Source of the DNA: Gemmatimonadaceae bacterium
GTDB taxonomy: Bacteria; Gemmatimonadota; Gemmatimonadetes; Gemmatimonadales; Gemmatimonadaceae
Reading direction: 5' to 3'
DNA length: 64,000 bases
Assembly: GCA_035633115.1 (NCBI GenBank)
Contig: DASQFN010000058.1
Span: 62,001-126,000, forward strand
This document shows positions 26,474-33,419 of this stretch, piece after piece (position 1 is the stretch's first letter; each line of letters opens with the position of its first letter). A model generated the notes under the pieces. The model was not told the origin of the DNA and made no database searches. It saw nothing but the letters and a program-made list of their open reading frames with translations. The position numbers and the translations under genes were made by a program.

Positions 26474-27389
26474 ACACGTGATCATGTCTCTGCGCGAGCG
26501 GGGTGAGATCTGGGAGACTGCACCCGGCCTCGTCGGGCTACGCGGACGTGCGCGAGAGCTGATGGAGCGCATCGCGTTTTCTCTCGCGGAGCTGGCAAAC
26601 GAAGAGACAGGTGACGAATGGAGCGTTCCCTCGGGCATCTCTTTCTCGACGCTGGAGCGCGCTCAGTATTTCGCGTCGTTCCCGCAATGGCTGACAGCGG
26701 CGTCACACCTGAGTGACGACTCGTCGCTGCTCGAAGAGATCGCCATGAGTAAGTCGCCAGGCTGCACAGCACGCAAGGCGATGCAGGAGCCGGACGCCGC
26801 GCTCTCGCCGGCGGTCTGCTATCACACTTACGAGAGACTGGCCGGCCAGCGCGTTCCATCCCCGACGCTGATGACCGCTGAGGGCGTTTGCTGGAGATAC
26901 GAGGGCGATCGGCTCGCCCCGCTCGAGCGTGGCTGGGCTTTTCGCATGCGCGAGATCGTGTGCCTCGGCACGCCAGCCGAAGTCGAGGACTTTCGACAGC
27001 GGTGGATGCTGCGCGCCGTGGCATTCGCTGAATCTCTCGGACTCACTGTGGAAACGGTGCAGGCGACCGATCCCTTCTTCGCGCCAACGGCGCGTGGAAA
27101 GGCCGCGCTGCAGCGCATCAAGGCGTTGAAGCACGAGCTGATCGTCCGCTTCCCGAATGGCAGGTCCCTGGCAATCGCCTCGTTCAACAACCACGAGCGT
27201 TTTTTCGGTGAATCGTTCGCAATCTCGCTCGACAACGGGGACGCAGCGGCATCTGCGTGCGTCGCGTTCGGAATCGAGCGTTGGCTGCTCGCGGTGCTTG
27301 CGACTAACGGCGTCGCCACGGGCGATTACGAAACGGAGTTCGGGTGGTCGCCCAGTACACCCGGCACAATTGGAGCAGGACTGAGATGA
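26460..27389 (+). CDS. amino acid:[carrier protein] ligase homologue (class II aaRS-like, SerRS type)
   Basis: 309 residues; SerRS-like catalytic core without a tRNA-binding arm. Motif 2 is 'FRMREIVCLGTPAEVEDFRQ' (161-180) and motif 3 'VAFGIERWLLAVL' with R274. Predicted zinc ligands are C120 ('SPAVCYHTYE'), E165 and C267 ('ASACVAFG'); their spacing (45 and 102) nearly equals the Cys-Glu-Cys zinc site reported for Bradyrhizobium Bll0957. These enzymes adenylate a small amino acid and load it on a carrier-protein phosphopantetheine. Start ATG 26460, preceded by GGAG. Amino acid specificity cannot be read from sequence. Confidence 0.87.
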   Translation: MLLPEHVIMSLRERGEIWETAPGLVGLRGRARELMERIAFSLAELANEETGDEWSVPSGISFSTLERAQYFASFPQWLTAASHLSDDSSLLEEIAMSKSPGCTARKAMQEPDAALSPAVCYHTYERLAGQRVPSPTLMTAEGVCWRYEGDRLAPLERGWAFRMREIVCLGTPAEVEDFRQRWMLRAVAFAESLGLTVETVQATDPFFAPTARGKAALQRIKALKHELIVRFPNGRSLAIASFNNHERFFGESFAISLDNGDAAASACVAFGIERWLLAVLATNGVATGDYETEFGWSPSTPGTIGAGLR

Positions 27390-28135
27390 TTGATCTTCTT
27401 TCGCGTCCCTCGCGACGCGTCTACGAGCGCACCGCCACCGCCGCGGATCGTGGCGGCTGGTCAGTGGAGCGCGACATCAGATGGACGGCGATCGATCGCA
27501 TCCGCGCCTACGCGCGCCCTGAGCTCCTCGCTGCCCTTCGCGATGCGGCGCTGATCGAGTCGTTCCATCCCGTGAATCTTGCGCGGCTGCTTCGCGCAAC
27601 ATGGGAGGACGTCGATGCGGGAGTCGTGTTCTCGCTCGAGCTCTACGAGGGGTTCAAGCACTTCCACTCTCTGCGCCGCTACCTCGAATGCATTGGCTAC
27701 GAGCCTGCAATTACTGACGATGAGCTTGTAGAAATCCGTCGGGCACAGGCGGGAACGGAGGTCGATGAAGACAGTCTGATCGACCACCTGGTGGAGTTCA
27801 TGCTCTCCGAGCATCTCGCCCATTACTTCTTCCGCCGCCTCGGCGAGCAGAGCGAAGAGCCGGTGCTGGCCGATCTGCTCGGCCGCATTGCCGCGGACGA
27901 GGTGCGACATGCACAGAGCGCGTCGGATCTCATCGCCAAGCGGATAGCGGCGGACCCAGACCTCATACCGCGCGTTCTCGACGCCGCCGCAAACTTTCAT
28001 CACTTCGGCGAGCAGGCAATCGGTACGGTTCCAGTCGCTCAGGCGGGCGACCCGATCGCAATCCAGACATTCGCTCGTCGTATCGAGCGACTCTGCGGTA
28101 CGCGCCTGGTGGATCACATCAAGAAACGGCTCTGA
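27386..28135 (+). CDS. ferritin-like diiron protein (acyl-ACP desaturase/AurF-like)
   Basis: 249 residues, mostly helical. Candidate diiron ligands: E and H in 'SLELYEGFKHFH', Glu in 'MLSEHLAHYFF' and DExxH in 'AADEVRHAQSA'. This matches four-helix diiron oxidases such as acyl-ACP desaturases and AurF-type N-oxygenases. It probably oxidises a carrier-bound intermediate. The ATG overlaps the ligase stop (ATGA). Confidence 0.78.
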   Translation: MIDLLSRPSRRVYERTATAADRGGWSVERDIRWTAIDRIRAYARPELLAALRDAALIESFHPVNLARLLRATWEDVDAGVVFSLELYEGFKHFHSLRRYLECIGYEPAITDDELVEIRRAQAGTEVDEDSLIDHLVEFMLSEHLAHYFFRRLGEQSEEPVLADLLGRIAADEVRHAQSASDLIAKRIAADPDLIPRVLDAAANFHHFGEQAIGTVPVAQAGDPIAIQTFARRIERLCGTRLVDHIKKRL

Positions 28136-28152
28136 GAAGAACGGATAAACGA

Positions 28153-28197
28153 ATCAAAGGGATCAAACGGATCAAACGGATCAAACGGATCAAACGG
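28153..28197 (+). repeat. 9-bp minisatellite ATCAAACGG, five copies (first variant)
   Basis: One ATCAAAGGG unit and four perfect ATCAAACGG units lie in the 82-bp gap between the two diiron genes, the only sizeable gap in the operon. A flanking AACGGATAAAC resembles text near 19604 and 19623. Confidence 0.95.
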
Positions 28198-28217
28198 ATT
28201 AAGCCTTCGGAGGTCAT

Positions 28218-28757
28218 ATGACAGTCAACAATTCGGAAATCGCACTTCTCAACTTCTATCGCGCGTCGGAGCTGCACGGCGGGCTCATACTCGGGCAGAT
28301 GGTCCGGCGTACTCGCGATCCAGGCCTCATCCTGAGCCTCACGCGCCACAGCGCCGAGGAAGTGATGCACGCGCAACTGTGGACGGAGGCGATAATCGCC
28401 GTCGGCGGCAGGCCTGCGCCTGTGCGCGACACGTACCAGACCCGGTACGCCGAGGCCGTGGGAACGCCGCTCACGCTACTCGAGGTCCTGGCGCTGACGC
28501 AGATATTCGAGCGCCGGGTGTACCGCCACTTCACGCTGCATCTCCGCGTGCCGGGCGTGCATCCCGTCATCGCTCAGACTCTCCAGCGAATGCTCGAGGA
28601 AGAGCGCGGCCACCTCTCCTGGGTGAAGCATTGGCTCGACGAGCAGGCGAAGGACCGCGGCCAGGAAGTGCGCGACGTGATGCGCCGTTATGCACTTGCG
28701 GACCGGCAGATCTACGACACGCTGTCGAGTGAATTCGGATTGAGGTGGGCAGCGTGA
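28218..28757 (+). CDS. second ferritin-like diiron protein
   Basis: 179 residues, four-helix bundle. Ligand candidates: Glu in 'RASELHGG', EExxH in 'AEEVMHAQLW', E and H in 'FERRVYRHF', and ExxH in 'EEERGHLSW'. It is closer to small ferritin-like/rubrerythrin-type domains than the previous protein. Very strong GGAGGT just before the ATG. Could be an oxidase, a partner subunit or an iron donor for the first diiron enzyme. Confidence 0.75.
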   Translation: MTVNNSEIALLNFYRASELHGGLILGQMVRRTRDPGLILSLTRHSAEEVMHAQLWTEAIIAVGGRPAPVRDTYQTRYAEAVGTPLTLLEVLALTQIFERRVYRHFTLHLRVPGVHPVIAQTLQRMLEEERGHLSWVKHWLDEQAKDRGQEVRDVMRRYALADRQIYDTLSSEFGLRWAA

Positions 28758-29974
28758 CCGCCATCCCGATGCCGCACCGCGCGCCGCTCGACGAGAAGCA
28801 GCGACGACGAAGGACCGCAATTGGCAAAGATCGGCAAACGCGACCGTATCGCGTGCGAAGGGACATTCGATTGCCTTCGGCATCGGCCGGCAGGTTGTTC
28901 TTCGCACAGGTTCGGGAGGATCCGCTTCTCGAGATCGAGGCACTCGCACCGGCTGCGGACAGCACGATCGTCGTCGTCAGCTCCGGCGGCTGTACGGCCT
29001 TGTCGCTCGTGGCATGCGGCGCCGGGAGGGTTGTTTCAGTCGATTCCAACGCGACGCAAAACCACTTGGTCGAGCTCAAGGCGCAGGCGGTCCGCCTGCT
29101 CGAGCCGGGCGCGTTGCTCGGCTTTCTCGGCGCGACTTCAGCGCCCCGGGCGTGGCGAATCGCCGACTACGGCGCGCTCCGTCCTTCATTGAGCCTTGAT
29201 GCCCGGAAATACTGGGACTTCCGTGGGAGAGTCATCGGAAAGGGGCTGCTCAACAGCGGCGTCAGCGAAGCCTTCATCCGCGTGGTCGTACACGCGCTGC
29301 GAATGCTCGTCCACCCCGCCTCGCGAATCGACCGCCTGTTGTCGTGCGATACGCTCGCCGAGCAGCGTGCGCTCTACGAGAGCGAGTGGAACACTCGACG
29401 GTGGAATATGCTTTTCAAGGTTCTCCTCAGCCGTCGCGTGTTCAACCGGACCTACGACCCCGCTTTCTTCCAGAACGTCGAGAACGGGGATTTCGCCACA
29501 CATTTTCGCCGATTGATGGAGCACGCGCTTTGCGAGATTCCAGTTGCGTCGAACTACTTCCTGCATCACATGCTGCGGGGCACCTACCGGACAGCCATCG
29601 TCGGCGGTGTACCTCCGTACCTCGACCGGGCGGCGCACGCGGCAACTCGCGAGCGATTGGATAATCTCGAGCTCGTCGATGGCGGTTACGCGGAGTATCT
29701 CGCCACGTGCGACGACGACTCCGTGGACGCGTTTGCGCTCTCCAACATCTGCGAATGGCTCGACGACGAGCAGATCCATCATCTCTTTTCGCAGATCGTT
29801 CGTGTGGCCAGGCCGAACGCCCGCCTCTGCTTCCGGAATTTCGTGGGGCACACCGAGGTGCCTCGAGGATTTCGCTCGACGATCCGCGAGGATGTAGACG
29901 CCGGGCGCGCGGCGATCAAGCGCGACCGGAGCTGCCTGCAGGCTCGATTCGTAACCTGTCGCGTGCAGAAATAG
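28754..29974 (+). CDS. BtaA-like (DUF3419) SAM-dependent 3-amino-3-carboxypropyl transferase
   Basis: 406 residues from GTG 28754 (GTGA overlap with the previous stop). Family signatures 'FAQVREDPLLEIEAL' (50-64), SAM-binding 'VVSSGGCTALSLVACGAG' and 'VVSVDSNATQNHLVELKA', and late 'ALSNICEWLDD'. BtaA moves the aminocarboxypropyl group of SAM onto diacylglycerol in betaine lipid synthesis. No btaB methyltransferase is present, so DGTS is unlikely; the acceptor here is unknown. Confidence 0.85.
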   Translation: MTAIPMPHRAPLDEKQRRRRTAIGKDRQTRPYRVRRDIRLPSASAGRLFFAQVREDPLLEIEALAPAADSTIVVVSSGGCTALSLVACGAGRVVSVDSNATQNHLVELKAQAVRLLEPGALLGFLGATSAPRAWRIADYGALRPSLSLDARKYWDFRGRVIGKGLLNSGVSEAFIRVVVHALRMLVHPASRIDRLLSCDTLAEQRALYESEWNTRRWNMLFKVLLSRRVFNRTYDPAFFQNVENGDFATHFRRLMEHALCEIPVASNYFLHHMLRGTYRTAIVGGVPPYLDRAAHAATRERLDNLELVDGGYAEYLATCDDDSVDAFALSNICEWLDDEQIHHLFSQIVRVARPNARLCFRNFVGHTEVPRGFRSTIREDVDAGRAAIKRDRSCLQARFVTCRVQK

Positions 29975-31132
29975 ATGTCCGCAACCTTGCTGCGGTCGGT
30001 GCATGTGCCTGCGTCCGCGAGCACGAGGGACCGGGCTCCTTTCACGGTGCGCGATGCAAAGCCTTCGGACAATGTGGGGCTGGTCGCACTCGCACAGGCG
30101 TGCTCGATGTCGGGCGATATCGAGCTGCGCATGGACCGCGCTCCGGATTTCTTCGCACTCAATCGTCTCGAGGGTGCGAGCTGGCGATTGGCAGTTGCCG
30201 AGCGCGAGGGAGGGGTCGTCGGGTGCATCTGCTTCAGCGAGCGCGAGTGCTATCTGGACGGCAGAGTACAGCGCACCGCCTACATCGGGGATCTCAAGGT
30301 CCATCCGGATCACCGCGACTCCGTCATCGCCGACGCATTGTCACGCTCCGCTGCGGAGTGCATGGGGCACCTGCCGGAGAACACGCCGGTGCTGATCACC
30401 GTCCTCGCGGGAAACGCGGCAATGGAGAGGCGGCTCGCTGGTCCACGGGGCCTTGCGCGCTTCTCGCACGTCGGGACGATTCGGACTCACTCCCTGAGCA
30501 TACTATGGAAGCGGCGCAATCCTGTGCGTTGGGCGGCTGTCTCGCCTGCCACCTGGAGCGATGTGGAAGAGATGGCCGCGTTGTGGCGCGAGGTAGCGAG
30601 TCAACGTCAGCTCGCTCCTGCACACGACGCTGATTCGCTCGCGCGGTGGGTGCGCGAAGCGCCGGGACTCGACATTCGCGATTTCCGCCTGGCGCGAGCA
30701 CGCGACGGAAAACTCCTTGGATTCCTCGGTTTGTGGGACCAGCGCCAGTTCAAGCAGCTGACTGTAGTCAGCTACTCGTCGCGGATGGCACTGGCGCGGC
30801 GAGTGTTCAACTTTCTCGCACCGCTCACCTCATCGGAACCACTCCCGCGGGCCGGCGCACCACTCAACGCGGTAACGGCCACGCACGTGTGCGTCCAACA
30901 CGATCGCGCTGACGTGCTGCGGGCGCTGCTCGTTTCCGCGCACAATGAGCTCCGCGGATCGGGATGCTCACTTCTGAACATCGGCCTCGACATCAGCGAC
31001 CCGCTCGGCGTTGCTCTGAAAGGACTCCTCGCTCAGCCAACGTACATCCACGCCTACGTCACGAATGCACGCGGCAAAGCATGGCATGCGGAGCTCGGCG
31101 GGACACTCCATTACGAGATCGCCCTCGTATGA
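29975..31132 (+). CDS. GNAT-fold acetyl/acyltransferase
   Basis: 385 residues. N-terminal GNAT pattern 'FTVRDAKPSDNVGLVALAQ', 'AYIGDLKVHPDHRDSVIADA' and 'VLITVLAGNAAMERRL', followed by a second, more divergent GNAT-like half (~185-385) ending 'YVTNARGKAWHAELGG'. Probably N-acylates or acetylates an amino group of the product. It directly follows the BtaA-like stop and overlaps the exporter gene (ATGA). Confidence 0.75.
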   Translation: MSATLLRSVHVPASASTRDRAPFTVRDAKPSDNVGLVALAQACSMSGDIELRMDRAPDFFALNRLEGASWRLAVAEREGGVVGCICFSERECYLDGRVQRTAYIGDLKVHPDHRDSVIADALSRSAAECMGHLPENTPVLITVLAGNAAMERRLAGPRGLARFSHVGTIRTHSLSILWKRRNPVRWAAVSPATWSDVEEMAALWREVASQRQLAPAHDADSLARWVREAPGLDIRDFRLARARDGKLLGFLGLWDQRQFKQLTVVSYSSRMALARRVFNFLAPLTSSEPLPRAGAPLNAVTATHVCVQHDRADVLRALLVSAHNELRGSGCSLLNIGLDISDPLGVALKGLLAQPTYIHAYVTNARGKAWHAELGGTLHYEIALV

Positions 31133-33408
31133 CTATTCCCGGCAGGCGCGCGGCTGAAGTCATTGTCAGACGACGATGGTGGATCGTCGCAGCCTGGATC
31201 GCCATCGCTCTCGTGCTCGTGCCGCAGGCGGCGCAGGTCGAGGATCGGCTCGACGTTTCCGCAAGAGTCGAAGGCAGTGAGTCCGCGCGCGCGGCTACAA
31301 CGCTCTCCACTCGCTTTCCCTCGGCATTCGGAGATTACGCCGTACTCGTCGTCGCCGGTGCTCCGACACCGAGTAGTGCAGCGGGGCGAGCGACACTCGA
31401 GCGCATACGGAACGCGGTAGAGTCGCTGCCTATCGTAACGCGCTCATTTTCGTGGCTCGACGCACCGGACACTCTCTTCATCGGTTCCAACGGCGGCACG
31501 TTCATGATGGTGGGTCTTACGTCCGCCGGCCGCCGGCCTGACGATTTGATTCCGATCCTTCGAAGGACGACCAGCGAGCTGACTGCTGATCTCAAATCCG
31601 CGCATCCGGGACTCCAGCTCACCTGGACCGGCGAGTCAGCTCTCAACTATGACCTCCGCAATGCAAGCGCCGCCGACGCGGAGGGGGCCGAGCGCCGCGT
31701 TCTCCCTCTGACGCTAGTGCTCCTCGTCCTCGCGTTTGGAGCGGTTGCAGCCGCGCTTGTTCCTCTGCTCGCGGGAGGCCTGTCGATAGCGTTCGCGCTC
31801 GGCGCAGCGGTAACTCTCACGCAATTCTGGCCGCTTTCGATACTCCTTCAGAACGTCGTGACGATGCTGGGGCTCGGACTTGGAATCGATTACGCGTTGC
31901 TCGTGGTCGGGCGGTTTCGCGAAGGGCTCGCGCGGGGGCTGGACGCTCACGAATCAGCGTGCGACACAGTCGAGAATGCGGGTCACACGATAATTCTTTC
32001 CGGAGCGAGCGTTGCAATCGGCTTCGCCGCTCTGCTGTTCGTTCCGGTAAACGAGATCAGATCGCTTGCCGTAGGTGGACTACTCGTGATCGTGATCTCG
32101 GTGCTCCTGGCGGTGACACTCGTACCGGCGTTGCTCGCGTCACTCGGGTCGCGCATCAACGTCGGCACGATCCGCCGCCGCGTCAGCTCGGGCGCCGGTT
32201 CGAAGAGGTGGCGGAGATGGGGGCAATTCATCTGCGCCAGGCCGCTGCTGGTTCTGCTTGTGGGCGGACTGCCGCTCGTGGCGATCGGCTCGCAGGCGTT
32301 TCGCCTCAGCACCGATCTGCCGCGGGGGGACTGGCTGCCGCCTGCGATGGAATCGTCGCGTGCCCTGCATCGACTGGAAAGCATGAAGCGCAGCGGAGTA
32401 GTGCAATCGATTCGCATCGTCGTCGGCTTACCGAGAGGCGGAACGTGGGACTCACCTGCGGGCTGGGCAGCAATCAAGCGGGCGAGTGACACACTGGCCG
32501 CCGATCCACGCGTCGCGCGGGTCAGGTCGCTTCCGGTAGTGACCGGCCTGATCACGCCGAATCTCACGTTACTCGCTACAGTGCCTGCGGAAGTTCGAGG
32601 ATCCCTGGGCAGCTCCGACGGACGCCTCGCACTGATCGACGTGATGCCGGCCGAGAGTGCCACACCGCGTGACGCGATGAACCTGGTGCGCGAAGTCCGC
32701 GCCGCGGGAGGCGCCACGCTCACGGGCCTACCGCAGGCGACGATGGACGTCGGTGGACTGCCAGCTCTCAACGTTGATTACGACAGCTCGATAAGCGGGC
32801 GGTTCCTGGGAATCGTCGCACTCGTGGTGGGACTCACGACCCTGGCGTTGCTCATCGGCTTTCGCTCGGTCCTCATCGCAGCGAAGGCAGTCGCGCTGAA
32901 TCTTGTCTCGGTGGCGACTGCGTTCGGCGCAGTCGTGCTCGTGTTTCAGGACGGATTCGGCGTAACGCTGCTCGGTCTCGCCGAGCCACTGGGCGGAAAC
33001 TTTCCTGCGATACCGGTGATTGTTTTCGCCGTAGTTTTCGGGCTCAGCATGGACTACGAGGTCTTCCTCGTGTCCCGCGTCGCTGAAGCGAGGCGCGCGG
33101 GAATGTCCGACCGGGAGGCGATTGCAGAGGGACTCGCGCGAACGGGCGGCCTCATCACCAGCGCAGCTGCGATCATGATCGTCGTATTCGCCGCATTCAC
33201 GCTTGGCGACTTCGTGCTCATGAAGATCCTCGGTTTCGCACTGAGCGTGGCCGTTCTTGTGGATGCGACCGTGGTGCGAATGGCAATCGGGCCGGCATTG
33301 CTCATGTTGGCCGGCAAATGGAACTGGTGGCCCGGGGAAAAGCCGTTCTTCGTCCTTCGTGGTCGCTTCCGTATAGCTGAAGAGGCAGGTTCGACCGCTT
33401 CCCCGTAA
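31129..33408 (+). CDS. MMPL/RND-family lipid exporter
   Basis: 759 residues, twelve predicted helices in two halves. MMPL features: 'GLGLGIDYALLVVGRFREG' in the first half, 'VFGLSMDYEVFLVSRVAEAR' in the second, and charged GxxxDY motifs. N-terminal 'RRRWWIVAAWIAIALVLVP' is typical. MMPL proteins move lipids, hopanoids or lipopeptides across the inner membrane, which supports a lipophilic product for this operon. The upstream frame (to 30964) lies inside the GNAT gene, so ATG 31129 is chosen. Confidence 0.9.
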   Translation: MTIPGRRAAEVIVRRRWWIVAAWIAIALVLVPQAAQVEDRLDVSARVEGSESARAATTLSTRFPSAFGDYAVLVVAGAPTPSSAAGRATLERIRNAVESLPIVTRSFSWLDAPDTLFIGSNGGTFMMVGLTSAGRRPDDLIPILRRTTSELTADLKSAHPGLQLTWTGESALNYDLRNASAADAEGAERRVLPLTLVLLVLAFGAVAAALVPLLAGGLSIAFALGAAVTLTQFWPLSILLQNVVTMLGLGLGIDYALLVVGRFREGLARGLDAHESACDTVENAGHTIILSGASVAIGFAALLFVPVNEIRSLAVGGLLVIVISVLLAVTLVPALLASLGSRINVGTIRRRVSSGAGSKRWRRWGQFICARPLLVLLVGGLPLVAIGSQAFRLSTDLPRGDWLPPAMESSRALHRLESMKRSGVVQSIRIVVGLPRGGTWDSPAGWAAIKRASDTLAADPRVARVRSLPVVTGLITPNLTLLATVPAEVRGSLGSSDGRLALIDVMPAESATPRDAMNLVREVRAAGGATLTGLPQATMDVGGLPALNVDYDSSISGRFLGIVALVVGLTTLALLIGFRSVLIAAKAVALNLVSVATAFGAVVLVFQDGFGVTLLGLAEPLGGNFPAIPVIVFAVVFGLSMDYEVFLVSRVAEARRAGMSDREAIAEGLARTGGLITSAAAIMIVVFAAFTLGDFVLMKILGFALSVAVLVDATVVRMAIGPALLMLAGKWNWWPGEKPFFVLRGRFRIAEEAGSTASP

Positions 33409-33419
33409 ATTGCCCCGAC

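Noticed and set aside
28153-28197. Possible CRISPR-like repeat array
   Set aside because: 9-bp units without spacers; simple tandem repeat.
28754-29974. Betaine lipid (DGTS) synthesis
   Set aside because: No BtaB methyltransferase next to it; the gene context points to a different acceptor.
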